Source of the DNA: a bacterium
Lineage (GTDB): Bacteria; Zixibacteria; MSB-5A5; GN15; FEB-12
Reading direction: 5' to 3'
DNA length: 17,755 nt
NCBI GenBank assembly: GCA_030668045.1
Contig: DAOUUR010000004.1
Coordinates: forward strand, 1 to 17,755
Under the pieces are notes generated by a model that saw only the letters and a list, made by a program, of their open reading frames with translations, made no database searches and had not been told where the DNA came from. This document shows positions 8,155 to 15,754 of the stretch, one piece after another; the first letter of the stretch is position 1; the number at the start of each line of letters is the position of its first letter. The translations under genes were made by a program, and so were the position numbers.

Positions 8155-9624
8155 ATGCTGTTCAACTCGTTCCATTTCGTCGTATTTTTTCCGGTTGTAG
8201 TCATTCTCTACTTCCTGCTGGCAGCTAGGTATCGCTGGGCTATTCTCCTGGCGGCCAGCTATTACTTCTATATGTGCTGGAAGCCGGAGTACGTCATTCT
8301 AATTGTTGCCTCCACCCTGATTGACTACCTGGCCGGGCTACGTATGGGCCGCCTCCCGGAAAAACGGAAACGACGGAAATACCTGATCCTCAGCTTAGTC
8401 TCCAATCTGGGGATGCTTTTTGGGTTCAAATATCTGAACTTCTTCAGCACCGAGGTGACGGCTCTTCTTGGACAATTCAATATATTCGATGGTGAGTTGG
8501 CCTTCGATATCGTTCTGCCGATTGCTATTTCGTTCTATACTTTCCAGACCCTGAGCTACTCAATTGATATCTTCCGAGGCGACCGGCAACCGGAGCGGCA
8601 CCTGGGGATATTTGCCCTCTATGTCGCCTTTTTCCCGCAACTGGTGGCCGGTCCAATCGAACGCTCCACCCGCCTGATCCCTCAATTGCGACAGACGAAC
8701 AGATTCGACTACGGGCGCGTGTCCGATGGGATCAAGCTTATGCTTTGGGGCTTTTTCAAGAAACTGGTGATTGCCGACAGGATTGCCGTTTTTGTCGATC
8801 ATGCCTACTCCAACCCCGGCGGTGAAAGCGGCGTGACTCTGCTTTTCGCAACCTATCTTTTCGCCTTTCAGATCTACTGCGACTTTTCCGGCTATTCCGA
8901 TATCGCCATCGGTGCGGCCCGGGTGCTCGGGTACGACCTGATGGTGAACTTCCGGCGTCCGTATTTCGCGCAGTCAATCGGCCAGTTCTGGCAACGCTGG
9001 CATATCTCGTTATCAACCTGGTTCCGCGACTACCTCTACATTTCGCTGGGTGGTAACCGCGTCTCGAAATGGCGCTGGCAATACAATATCATGATCGTCT
9101 TTCTCCTTTCCGGGTTCTGGCATGGCGCCAACTGGACGTTTCTGATCTGGGGTGCCCTTCACGGAGCATTTCTTCTGGTATCACGATTCACCAAACCATA
9201 TCGGGACAAACTCGTTGCTGCGCTCCGGTTCAGCGATGACTCGCTTGTCCTCAAACTGATACGAATCGCGCTGACTTTTCATCTGGTGCTGTTGGCGTGG
9301 GTATTTTTCAGAGCGGAGTCGGTTGGCGATGCCATGACCGTTCTCTTGAGGATTGTCTCGATCAATTCAATCGACCTGACCGCTGATCTCGCCGCTGGAT
9401 TCAATTTTCGCAACGTCTTCATTGGTTGGTTCGAGTTGGCGATCTCGGTTGCCTCGCTTGTGCTGTTAACCACCGTGGAATTATTCCAGAGAAAAGACAG
9501 CCTGCGCGTGCAATTGTGCGACAGACCGGTCTGGTTGCGCTGGGGGTTGTGCTACGGTTTGATCCTCACCATCATTATTTTTGGAGTTTCGGAACATGCC
9601 GAGTTCATCTACTTCCAATTCTAA
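8155..9624 (+). CDS. MBOAT-family O-acyltransferase (AlgI/DltB/PatA type)
   Basis: This 489-residue polytopic membrane protein has the full MBOAT signature. It has LVAGPIER, then FQIYCDFSGYSDIAIG, then QRWHISLSTWFRDY with His283, and GFWHGANWTFLIWG with His323, the invariant membrane-buried catalytic His of the family. Length and motif order match AlgI-like proteins. These move an acyl group, usually acetyl, across the inner membrane to a partner that acylates an extracellular polymer such as alginate, cellulose, teichoic acid or peptidoglycan. The start is constrained by an in-frame TAG two codons upstream of the ATG; the ribosome binding site is weak. The next gene starts inside this one (overlap 9596-9624) and encodes a plausible extracytoplasmic partner. 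No polymer-synthesis genes lie in the window, so the acceptor is unknown. Confidence 0.95.
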   Translation: MLFNSFHFVVFFPVVVILYFLLAARYRWAILLAASYYFYMCWKPEYVILIVASTLIDYLAGLRMGRLPEKRKRRKYLILSLVSNLGMLFGFKYLNFFSTEVTALLGQFNIFDGELAFDIVLPIAISFYTFQTLSYSIDIFRGDRQPERHLGIFALYVAFFPQLVAGPIERSTRLIPQLRQTNRFDYGRVSDGIKLMLWGFFKKLVIADRIAVFVDHAYSNPGGESGVTLLFATYLFAFQIYCDFSGYSDIAIGAARVLGYDLMVNFRRPYFAQSIGQFWQRWHISLSTWFRDYLYISLGGNRVSKWRWQYNIMIVFLLSGFWHGANWTFLIWGALHGAFLLVSRFTKPYRDKLVAALRFSDDSLVLKLIRIALTFHLVLLAWVFFRAESVGDAMTVLLRIVSINSIDLTADLAAGFNFRNVFIGWFELAISVASLVLLTTVELFQRKDSLRVQLCDRPVWLRWGLCYGLILTIIIFGVSEHAEFIYFQF

Positions 9625-10966
9625 GCGGGGATCAATCCTGAGGCGGTTGATTCTTTTCGCCGGTGGACTTGGCTTGTCGTACTTGATAGCGGTGATGTCG
9701 ATGAGCAATGTCCCGATAGGTAAGTACAATTTTTTCCAGCTCGCTATCGGCGATGCCACAATTCCGCACAAGTTCGGACATACTTTTCAGCGCTTTGAAG
9801 AGATAGAGCAATTCCGCGATATCGATATCCTCTTTGCCGGTTCTTCGCATTCGTTCCGGTCGTTCGACCCCGATGTTATCTCGCGGCTCGGCTGGAGCAG
9901 TTTCAATACCGGTTCCAATTCGCAGGCGCCGATCAACACTTATCATCTGCTGGAGACATACCTCGATCAACTGAGACCGAAGCTGGTGATACTCGAGGTC
10001 TACCCATTGATTCTGGAACGGGATGGTGTCGAGGGGTACTTCGATCTGCTGGCCAATCGTCCTGTTACCGGCGAGGCGGTCGATGTCTGCCTTGAACTTG
10101 GCAACAAAGCGGCGGTCAATGCGCTGGTTGGTCGTTATGCCGGGCAACTGTTCGAATCGCATGACCCACCCCGACAGGAAGATGTCCCCCATGAAAAATA
10201 TGTTTCCGGCGGTTATGTCTGGGCGAAGATGATCTATGTCAAGGACTACTGGGGGGAGGGCCTGCCGATTGTTCCCCGCGAAGAGCAGGTAGAGTATCTG
10301 CACCGTTCAATTGATCTGGTCAAAGGTCGCGGTGCCGGGTTGTTGTTTACAATCGTTCCAATGCCACTTGAACTTGTCGCGGCTATTCCGAACTATGCCG
10401 AGATATCGACGCTGCTGGAGTCGATCGCGGCCGAGCACGCGGTGGCGTTCTATGATTTTAACCGCACGATGGTAATGGATACCCGGACCGAATTTCGCGA
10501 TCATCACCATCTCAACGGCAACGGCGCCAAGGTCTTTACTTATGTTCTGGTTGACTCGCTTCTTGCCATCGCCGATACCAGCCGCACGATGGTGGTTGAG
10601 TCGCAGTACGCCGCCGATCTTTATTGCGGACGGGCGATTGCCGCTGCGCAGAGAGGCAACCCGCAAGCGGCCCTCAATGATATGGAAAGGGCTATAGCCC
10701 TTGATTCAACCATGCACCGCGCCTGGCTCAACCGGGCGCTGATCTATCAGTTCCTGAAACGTTATGATCAAGCTATCGCCGATTATGACCGCGCTGCCGA
10801 GTGCGACCCGACCTCGGCCGTTACTTTTTTGGCGAAGGGCGAACTGTGCGAAACGATAGGGCAGCATCGCAAAGCCCGCGACGCATACGAACATTTTCTC
10901 GCAATCGCCGGTCCTGAGTTTAACAACAAAGCCGACTCGATCAGACAACGGTTTAATGGGTTGTAG
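9596..10966 (+). CDS. Membrane-anchored SGNH-like acyltransferase partner with C-terminal TPRs
   Basis: The start is ATG 9596 with GGAG nine bases upstream; it overlaps the MBOAT gene by 29 bases, which implies translational coupling. The 456-residue product has a basic N-terminus and one membrane span (about 20-40), then a periplasmic domain. ILFAGSSHS (Ser83/Ser84, His85) is a block-I nucleophile like that of DltD/AlgJ-type SGNH proteins, and DHHH with Asp302 and His305 fits the Asp-x-x-His of block V. NTGSNSQ and VILEVYPLIL fit the intervening core. From about residue 345 onward there are about three tetratricopeptide repeats (AIADYDRAAECDP is the clearest). Known partners in AlgI/AlgJ or DltB/DltD pairs transfer the acyl group to the polymer. 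A TPR tail is not part of those classical proteins and may bind a polymer-export or cell-wall component. The acyltransferase role is inferred from motifs and context. Confidence 0.85.
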   Translation: MPSSSTSNSKRGSILRRLILFAGGLGLSYLIAVMSMSNVPIGKYNFFQLAIGDATIPHKFGHTFQRFEEIEQFRDIDILFAGSSHSFRSFDPDVISRLGWSSFNTGSNSQAPINTYHLLETYLDQLRPKLVILEVYPLILERDGVEGYFDLLANRPVTGEAVDVCLELGNKAAVNALVGRYAGQLFESHDPPRQEDVPHEKYVSGGYVWAKMIYVKDYWGEGLPIVPREEQVEYLHRSIDLVKGRGAGLLFTIVPMPLELVAAIPNYAEISTLLESIAAEHAVAFYDFNRTMVMDTRTEFRDHHHLNGNGAKVFTYVLVDSLLAIADTSRTMVVESQYAADLYCGRAIAAAQRGNPQAALNDMERAIALDSTMHRAWLNRALIYQFLKRYDQAIADYDRAAECDPTSAVTFLAKGELCETIGQHRKARDAYEHFLAIAGPEFNNKADSIRQRFNGL

Positions 10967-11031
10967 GGCACCTGTGCCTGTTTTCCTTGCGGTGTGACTA
11001 CTGATGGCATAACTTATCAGAGGAGGCGATC

Positions 11032-11622
11032 ATGAGCGCAACGAAGTTAGACAGTGGAAGCGGAAAAGAACCTGGCGCAAAGATCCGGATTGCCCGGCGA
11101 AAATCGCCCCTCAGGAGAATTGCTATTATCTTGGGGATTGTGACACTACTGGCTGTATCGTGGTTCAGCGGTTACCTTCCGGTATTAATTGTGGTGATGT
11201 ACGAATCCATTACACCGATTGTTCCTCCCGAACGGCCAGCAAAAGTACCGGCTACAGCTATCTGGGCCGGACATCGTGACGGTGGCGTGTTCATAGAGTG
11301 CCTAATTGCAGCGGAAACCAACCATTGCTTCGACTGTGTCGTCTACTTCGACTACTCGGGTGACATCTGGATGAGGGAGATTTTCTGTCCAAACGAAGGT
11401 ACGATCACGATTGACTCGCTTCGAAAGGTATTCGGAGGTTACAATGGATACTGGATATCCCTTGAAGACGGGCGGCAACTTGTTCCTATGGTGAATAGGG
11501 ATATGATGTCTGCTCAGGAGAAGGAATGGTATTTTGACCAAGTGGACTCCGGCTGGCACATGGAGTCTTTCAATCTGCGTCGATTCGAACAAGAAACGAC
11601 TGACCGAAAGTTAGACAAGTAG
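11032..11622 (+). CDS. Unrecognised single-span membrane protein
   Basis: This 196-residue protein has a perfect AGGAGG five bases before its ATG, so the start is secure and translation is probably strong. A basic cytoplasmic segment (residues 1-29, rich in Arg and Lys) leads into one hydrophobic span (about 30-56). A Pro-rich stalk (PPERPAKVP) and a compact C-terminal domain follow. That domain has WAGHRDGGVFIEC, a dense Cys set (Cys90, 99, 102 and 119), several aromatic residues and a charged C-terminal helix. With the positive-inside rule, the domain should face the periplasm, where two disulfides could form. I do not recognise a family. It follows the O-acylation pair after 65 bases and could be a late member of that transcript, but the gap and its strong ribosome binding site do not settle this. 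It converges on the tol-pal cluster. Confidence 0.8.
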   Translation: MSATKLDSGSGKEPGAKIRIARRKSPLRRIAIILGIVTLLAVSWFSGYLPVLIVVMYESITPIVPPERPAKVPATAIWAGHRDGGVFIECLIAAETNHCFDCVVYFDYSGDIWMREIFCPNEGTITIDSLRKVFGGYNGYWISLEDGRQLVPMVNRDMMSAQEKEWYFDQVDSGWHMESFNLRRFEQETTDRKLDK

Positions 11623-11687
11623 GTCGAAACCCCTGAGCCATCGGCTTGCACACCGCGGCGCATCTTCGACCGGGGCGAGGTTTCGAC
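11623..11687. repeat. Inverted repeat filling a convergent gene gap (REP-like or bidirectional terminator)
   Basis: GTCGAAACC (11623-11631), directly after a stop codon, is the exact reverse complement of GGTTTCGAC (11679-11687). The 47 bases between contain smaller complementary parts, such as AGCC-ATC-GGCT and a CCCC/GGGG pair, so the whole unit can fold. It lacks the U-run of an intrinsic terminator. The position between two convergent stop codons suits a REP-like dispersed element or a shared transcription barrier. Confidence 0.55.
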
Positions 11688-11698
11688 AATGAATCTGC

Positions 11699-12244
11699 TC
11701 AAACCCTCATTTCCAGCAGCGACAAACCGGGCGTGTGGCGCATATCTCTGCGGAACGATGCCAGTCCCAAGCCGGCCAGATCATCTGTGATATCGCCAAC
11801 CCAGATCGCGGCAAGCTGATTCTCATCGGCAACCATCGCTATCACCGAGTCAGCCAGATAGAAATTGTGAGTAAAGGGAGCGTCTGAGAAAATAAGCATC
11901 AGTTCGGTTTGCAGCATATTGGTCAACACTTGTGGATCGCCGATACTTTTCCGAAAATCAAGCCAACGGATATCGGCTGCCCGTACAACTCTCGGTCTGG
12001 TTACAGTGGTGTCAACGCGCCAGCGTCGGCGGGGCAGGTCGATCTCGATAAATATCAAGCGGCCATGACGGTCGATATCAAACCGGACATGCTCTGATTC
12101 GAGGTAAGAAAAGAACCGCCGTCGCCCGGTAAATGGCCCCACCTGCACATAGAGCGCCTCTTCTTCCAGTTGATAAAAACCCCGACCGGGCCGGGTGGGC
12201 TCGATCGGGGTACTGACTTGCAGCTTTGGTGCTCGGGCGATCAT
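11699..12244 (-). CDS. Unrecognised protein translationally coupled to cpoB in the tol-pal operon
   Basis: The ATG of this 181-residue protein overlaps the cpoB stop as ATGA, so it is almost certainly translated from the same mRNA and is the last gene of the tol-pal cluster. There is no signal peptide, membrane span or lipobox, so it should be cytoplasmic. The N-terminal third has GFYQLEEEALYVQVG and then HVRFDIDRHGRLIFIEIDLP. The latter is loosely similar in rhythm to the small DUF2283-like fold, though this resemblance is weak. The middle is basic (PRRRWRVD, TRPRVVRAADIRW). The C-terminal half has alternating hydrophobic strands (LMLIFSD, VIAMVAD, AAIWVGDI). I cannot assign a function. It is not one of the classical tol-pal products; a regulatory or assembly role linked to the envelope is only an inference from position. 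Confidence 0.78.
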   Translation of the reverse strand: MIARAPKLQVSTPIEPTRPGRGFYQLEEEALYVQVGPFTGRRRFFSYLESEHVRFDIDRHGRLIFIEIDLPRRRWRVDTTVTRPRVVRAADIRWLDFRKSIGDPQVLTNMLQTELMLIFSDAPFTHNFYLADSVIAMVADENQLAAIWVGDITDDLAGLGLASFRRDMRHTPGLSLLEMRV

Positions 12245-13020
12245 TTCAAATCTTTGATACGATCGGCCGCCTGCTGGGCCTCGAACGATCCGGGGTGATC
12301 ATCGACAATCTTCTGGAAGGTGCTTTTGGCCTGATCCTTCCGGCCCATCTCCTGATACGAACGTCCCAGCTTGTACATGGCGCGCGCGATATTGGGCGAG
12401 TTCTGGAATTGGCCTATCAGCAGATCAAACTGCGATATCGCCTCGGTGTATTTCTCCATCGAGTAATAACACTCACCGATCCAGTAGTACGCATTCTCGA
12501 TCGACTCATGCCCTTGACAATCATTCAAATAGGCGTTGAATCCATTGATAGCGGTCTGATACTCACCGCGTCGGACCAGAATGAAAGCATCGTCGTACGC
12601 CAGACCGCAATCAATACTCGGTTCCGGTTGAACAACCGGCGGGGGTGTAGCCGGAGTTTGGGTCTGCGTCTGGGAGCCGGGTGAGGATTTGATAATACCC
12701 CGGCTGCGGCTGATCTCGTCCAGCTTCTGCATCAGATCGTTGTAGTTCTCAAGGAGAATATCAATCTGGCGCTGGAGCTGGCTGACGGTTGTGGAAATAT
12801 CGTTTCGCAGGCGAGTGTTGGCTTCTTCTCCGTTGGTAATCACAGAGTCCAGCCGGGCAATCATCTCCTGCGTCTGCTCATTTTGCGTCTCTACATCGCG
12901 TATCTCGACTTTGAGTTCCTCAATATGTCGCGGCAGGACGCATCCGGTCATCATACTGCCTAAAAAGATAACCGCCACAGCAGATGTGGCGGTTATGGCA
13001 ATCTTCGTGCGGGTCATCAT
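12241..13020 (-). CDS. cpoB: CpoB/YbgF, Tol-Pal-associated periplasmic TPR protein
   Basis: This 259-residue protein has a lipoprotein-like signal ending MMTGC (Cys27), then an N-terminal coiled coil (about 32-90) of Glu/Gln/Arg-rich heptads. A Ser/Thr/Pro/Gln-rich linker follows (about 95-115), then about three tetratricopeptide repeats (about 120-255) with YYWIGECYYSMEKYTEAI and YKLGRSYQEMGRKDQA. This is the CpoB (formerly YbgF) arrangement of a trimerising coiled coil plus TPRs. In Escherichia coli CpoB links Tol energy state to peptidoglycan synthesis by PBP1B at division. The E. coli protein is a soluble periplasmic protein, so the lipobox here is a difference. The gene lies 19 bases after pal and overlaps the next gene by ATGA. 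Two adjacent ATG codons are possible starts and the ribosome binding site is ambiguous. Confidence 0.9.
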   Translation of the reverse strand: MMTRTKIAITATSAVAVIFLGSMMTGCVLPRHIEELKVEIRDVETQNEQTQEMIARLDSVITNGEEANTRLRNDISTTVSQLQRQIDILLENYNDLMQKLDEISRSRGIIKSSPGSQTQTQTPATPPPVVQPEPSIDCGLAYDDAFILVRRGEYQTAINGFNAYLNDCQGHESIENAYYWIGECYYSMEKYTEAISQFDLLIGQFQNSPNIARAMYKLGRSYQEMGRKDQAKSTFQKIVDDHPGSFEAQQAADRIKDLK

Positions 13021-13039
13021 ACTCTTTATACCCGTATTG

Positions 13040-13558
13040 TTACTGCGAGATTATCCGGAATTCACACCTTCTGTTTTTGGACCAGGCATCTTCGTTACTG
13101 CCCGAATCCACCGGACGTTCCTTGCCGTAACTGATGACCGACAACCGTGCGGCACCAATGCCGAGCCCGGTTATGTAATCCATTACAGCCTTGGCCCGTT
13201 TCTCGCCAAGTGAAAGGTTGTACTCGACAGTGCCGCGTTCATCGCAGTGACCTTCGATCTTGATGATAGCATCGGCAAACTCACTCAGCAACTCATAATT
13301 GGCGCTGAGACTCGCCTTGGTGTCATCGCGGAGATCGAACTTATCAAGGTCGAAATATACGGTCTGAAGCTGACTCGCCTTGAGTTTCGGCGGTGGCGGC
13401 GGTGGTGGTGGTGGCGGTTCTGGTTCTGGTTCCGGCTCAGGTTCGACAACAACCGGCGGCGCTTCTTCGACCGGCTCAGGTTTCGAGCCGCATCCCGCAC
13501 TCAACATGAGTGCCAATGCGATTAAACCGAAGAGCAGCAAAAAAGTCTGTTTTCTCAT
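13040..13558 (-). CDS. pal: Pal, peptidoglycan-associated outer-membrane lipoprotein
   Basis: This 172-residue lipoprotein has the lipobox LSAGC with Cys23. A Glu-Pro repeat and ten consecutive prolines (48-57) form an extended linker. An OmpA-like domain (about 62-172) then contains TVYFDLDKFDLR, IEGHCDERGT, YNLSLGEKRAKAV, SYGKERP and NEDAWSKNRRCEF. These are closely Pal-like motifs, not merely generic OmpA. Pal binds meso-DAP of peptidoglycan and, through TolB, connects the outer membrane to the Tol motor for constriction. Cys105 and Cys165 sit where E. coli Pal has Ala and could pair in the oxidising periplasm. An AGGGA ribosome binding site precedes the ATG. A candidate promoter of its own lies in the 172-base gap after tolB. 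The polyproline stretch is longer than in E. coli Pal and may reflect a thicker gap to the wall. Confidence 0.96.
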   Translation of the reverse strand: MRKQTFLLLFGLIALALMLSAGCGSKPEPVEEAPPVVVEPEPEPEPEPPPPPPPPPPKLKASQLQTVYFDLDKFDLRDDTKASLSANYELLSEFADAIIKIEGHCDERGTVEYNLSLGEKRAKAVMDYITGLGIGAARLSVISYGKERPVDSGSNEDAWSKNRRCEFRIISQ

Positions 13559-13615
13559 TTTTCTATCCCTTCAAACAGATTAAATAAGTCCTGAATCTCA
13601 CATCTAAGTCGAGTC

Positions 13616-13644
13616 AATCTACCCGACAGTCCTCAATCCGTCAA
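13616..13644 (-). promoter_or_regulatory. Candidate internal promoter for pal-cpoB
   Basis: On the minus strand TTGACG (13644-13639) is followed after 17 bases by TAGATT (13621-13616). These match five of six -35 and four of six -10 consensus positions. Transcription would begin near 13609, about 50 bases before the pal ATG. The 172-base tolB-pal gap holds no gene and no clear terminator, so tolB read-through probably continues. Confidence 0.45.
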
Positions 13645-13730
13645 ACTAAAAAAGCCGTATAGCGACATTTTCTCATTACCGAGAGTTTGTACCCTGACCA
13701 GTCGCGCAAGCGCCCATAAAACATTTTGCC

Positions 13731-15047
13731 CTACTCAAGCGGACCCCAGACCGGGTTGGAGTTGCCGCCGCTCCGTGTGAGGCGGTGCTGGTTGCGGCCG
13801 TTGATATCCATGGTGAAGATATCTCTGGGGCCGAGACGGTTCGATGAGAATATGATGTGTTTACCATCGGGCGAAAAATGCGGATTCTCGTTCTGGCCGA
13901 CCTCCGTCATCACCCGGTAGTCGGTGCCATCGACACGGATCGAGGCCAGGTCAAAGCGTCCATATTTGGTACGGCTGACAAACGTGATCCTGTCACCATG
14001 TTGCGACCAGACCGGCGAGTCGTTGTACCGTCCCTGATAGGTAAGCCGGTGCAGGTTCAGGCCATCGGAGTCCATAATATAGACTTGCGGTGAGCCGCTA
14101 CGGTCCGAAGAGAAGGCGAGATGCTGCCCGTCGGGTGACCAGGTCGGCGAAGAGTCGATGGCGCGATGTCGGGTCAGGCGTTTGATGATCTGCCCCTTGA
14201 GATCGAGAACATAGATTTCGGAGTTACCATCTCTGGAGAGGACGCAGGCGATCTTGTCACCATCGGGTGAGATAGCAGGTGCGGCAACAATGCCCGGAAA
14301 ACTGGCCGCTTCGCTGATCTTGCCGCTCCGCGTATTTACACGATAGAGGTGTGGATCACCATCGAGGTAGCTGGTAAAAAATATCTCTTTGCCATCGGGT
14401 GAAAAAGTGGGGGAGAGGTTGATACTTCCGGTTTCGGTCAGTTTGCGTTCGTTGGCGCCATCGTAGTCGGCAATATAGAGTTCTTTGACACCGGACCGTT
14501 CCCGCACAAAACAGATCTTTGAATGGAATATGCCATCATCGCCGGTAAGCGTTCGGACTATATCGTTGGCAATCTCATGGCCGAGATAACGCCAATCGTC
14601 CTTGTTGCGTTCAACTTTGCCGGCAGCTTCCTGACGGTTGCGAGCGGTATCAAACAGACGCCAGCGAATCCGCAGTTTCTTTGCCGGGAACTCAGCATCA
14701 AGTGTGACCAACAAGTCGGCACCGAGGCGGCTCCAGCCGAGACGGTCGAGTTCTTTGATCTCGTAGGTTTTCATGTAGAAGCTGTCGATTGGGATAAACT
14801 CAAAGTCGGCGTGGAAATCAATATCGTTCTGAACGATCGCCGTGGTGTAACGCATGAGGACCGAATCGTTGCGCGTGATGTACTCGCTACCGACGTATTT
14901 CATCTCGTCAATGCCGATAGGGGTTGCCCGAAAAGCGGTGCCGATAGTATCGAAGTAAACGTTACGAACATCGTCCCATTGAGCTGATGCAGTGGTTGCA
15001 GTCGTCAACAGGAACAGTGAAAGAAGCAGAGCTTTCCATCTCGGCAT
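13731..15047 (-). CDS. tolB: TolB, periplasmic beta-propeller of the Tol-Pal system
   Basis: This 438-residue protein has a classical signal peptide with cleavage expected after Ala-Ser-Ala (residue 22). An N-terminal alpha/beta domain (about 23-165) is followed by a six-bladed propeller. Blades are marked by PD40-type repeats such as SPDGKEIFFTS, SPDGDKIACV, SPDGQHLAFSSDRSG and SPDGKHIIFSSNRLG. Length and order match TolB (about 430 residues). TolB binds Pal and is displaced by TolA during energised cycling. The ribosome binding site AAGGA overlaps the tolA stop codon (TAAGGA), nine bases from the tolB ATG, which indicates coupled translation. The TolB N-terminal box needed for Pal binding starts at QWDD here and is not obviously conserved; this cannot be judged without an alignment. 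Confidence 0.96.
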   Translation of the reverse strand: MPRWKALLLSLFLLTTATTASAQWDDVRNVYFDTIGTAFRATPIGIDEMKYVGSEYITRNDSVLMRYTTAIVQNDIDFHADFEFIPIDSFYMKTYEIKELDRLGWSRLGADLLVTLDAEFPAKKLRIRWRLFDTARNRQEAAGKVERNKDDWRYLGHEIANDIVRTLTGDDGIFHSKICFVRERSGVKELYIADYDGANERKLTETGSINLSPTFSPDGKEIFFTSYLDGDPHLYRVNTRSGKISEAASFPGIVAAPAISPDGDKIACVLSRDGNSEIYVLDLKGQIIKRLTRHRAIDSSPTWSPDGQHLAFSSDRSGSPQVYIMDSDGLNLHRLTYQGRYNDSPVWSQHGDRITFVSRTKYGRFDLASIRVDGTDYRVMTEVGQNENPHFSPDGKHIIFSSNRLGPRDIFTMDINGRNQHRLTRSGGNSNPVWGPLE

Positions 15048-15056
15048 GGCATATCC

Positions 15057-15719
15057 TTATCGATTGGTGAACGGGACCGTGATCCCGATAATCTCATCAG
15101 TGAACTCGCGTGGCAATGGCGGAAATGGCGCCGAACGTTCTACCGCCGCCAGGCAGGCATCGTCGAAAGCCGAGATGCCTGAAGATTCCTCAACACGCGC
15201 ATCGACTACTCGGCCTGACTTGATGACCTGAAAGTAAATGGTGCAGACGAGGGTGCCATCAAACGCGATGGGGTTACGGAACGATTGGGACAATTTATTA
15301 AACGCCTGTCGAAACCAGTATGGGTAATCAAATGACGCATTGTCGATTTTTGCTCCCCCAAACGGTGTGCCCGAACCGGTGCCGGGAATTTCTACCTGCT
15401 CCGGCTCGGCGGTTGTTTCCGCCTGCGCACGGCGGACAGTCTTTTTCTCTTTTGGTTTTTCTTTTTGTTCGACCTTGACAGGCTTGGCGACGGCGGGATC
15501 GCTTATTGGTATATCGAGTGGCTCGTCGAACACCGGTGAGGGGACCGGGATCGGCGGCAGCGGTTCCGGCTGGGACGAAGGCAACTCGGAGGGGGCTGTG
15601 ATTGATACTCTGATAACTTCCCCGAAATCCTTTTTCGCTGACTGGAAGGGCGCTGATATTACGGTGGTTAGTATTATCAGCAGATGCAGTAAGAGTGAGA
15701 GAATAAGTTCGAGCTTCAT
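15057..15719 (-). CDS. tolA: TolA-position TonB-family energy transducer, short form
   Basis: The start chosen is ATG 15719; an in-frame GTG two codons earlier is possible, and neither has a clear ribosome binding site. The 220-residue protein has one N-terminal span with the SLLLH pattern (Ser8-x-x-x-His12), the SxxxH motif by which TonB and TolA couple to ExbB/D or TolQ/R. A Pro-rich segment (about 48-75), a Lys/Glu-rich stretch around KPKEKK (about 85-105) and a C-terminal TonB/TolA domain (about 125-220) follow. That domain contains LVCTIYFQVIKSGRV, EESSGISAFDDACLAAV and FPPLP. Two Cys in the last domain may pair. Position between tolR and tolB supports a TolA role. It is about half the length of E. 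coli TolA because the long helical domain II is missing. By sequence alone it could equally be named TonB. Confidence 0.85.
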   Translation of the reverse strand: MKLELILSLLLHLLIILTTVISAPFQSAKKDFGEVIRVSITAPSELPSSQPEPLPPIPVPSPVFDEPLDIPISDPAVAKPVKVEQKEKPKEKKTVRRAQAETTAEPEQVEIPGTGSGTPFGGAKIDNASFDYPYWFRQAFNKLSQSFRNPIAFDGTLVCTIYFQVIKSGRVVDARVEESSGISAFDDACLAAVERSAPFPPLPREFTDEIIGITVPFTNR

Positions 15720-15754
15720 GGCCACAGACCGTTACTTAGTGTTCCCGCTGTTGG

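Noticed and set aside
9581..9595. TTG at 9581 as the start of the SGNH-TPR gene
   Set aside because: The GGAG that would serve ATG 9596 overlaps this TTG, so the later ATG is the better start.
13380..13583. Gly/Ser-rich plus-strand open frame opposite pal
   Set aside because: It is the complement of the Glu-Pro/polyproline linker codons of Pal and has no ribosome binding site; the triplet-like DNA repeat is explained by the Pal linker.
14523..14987. 154-codon open frame on the plus strand inside tolB
   Set aside because: It is antisense to the well-conserved TolB reading frame and has no recognisable domain.
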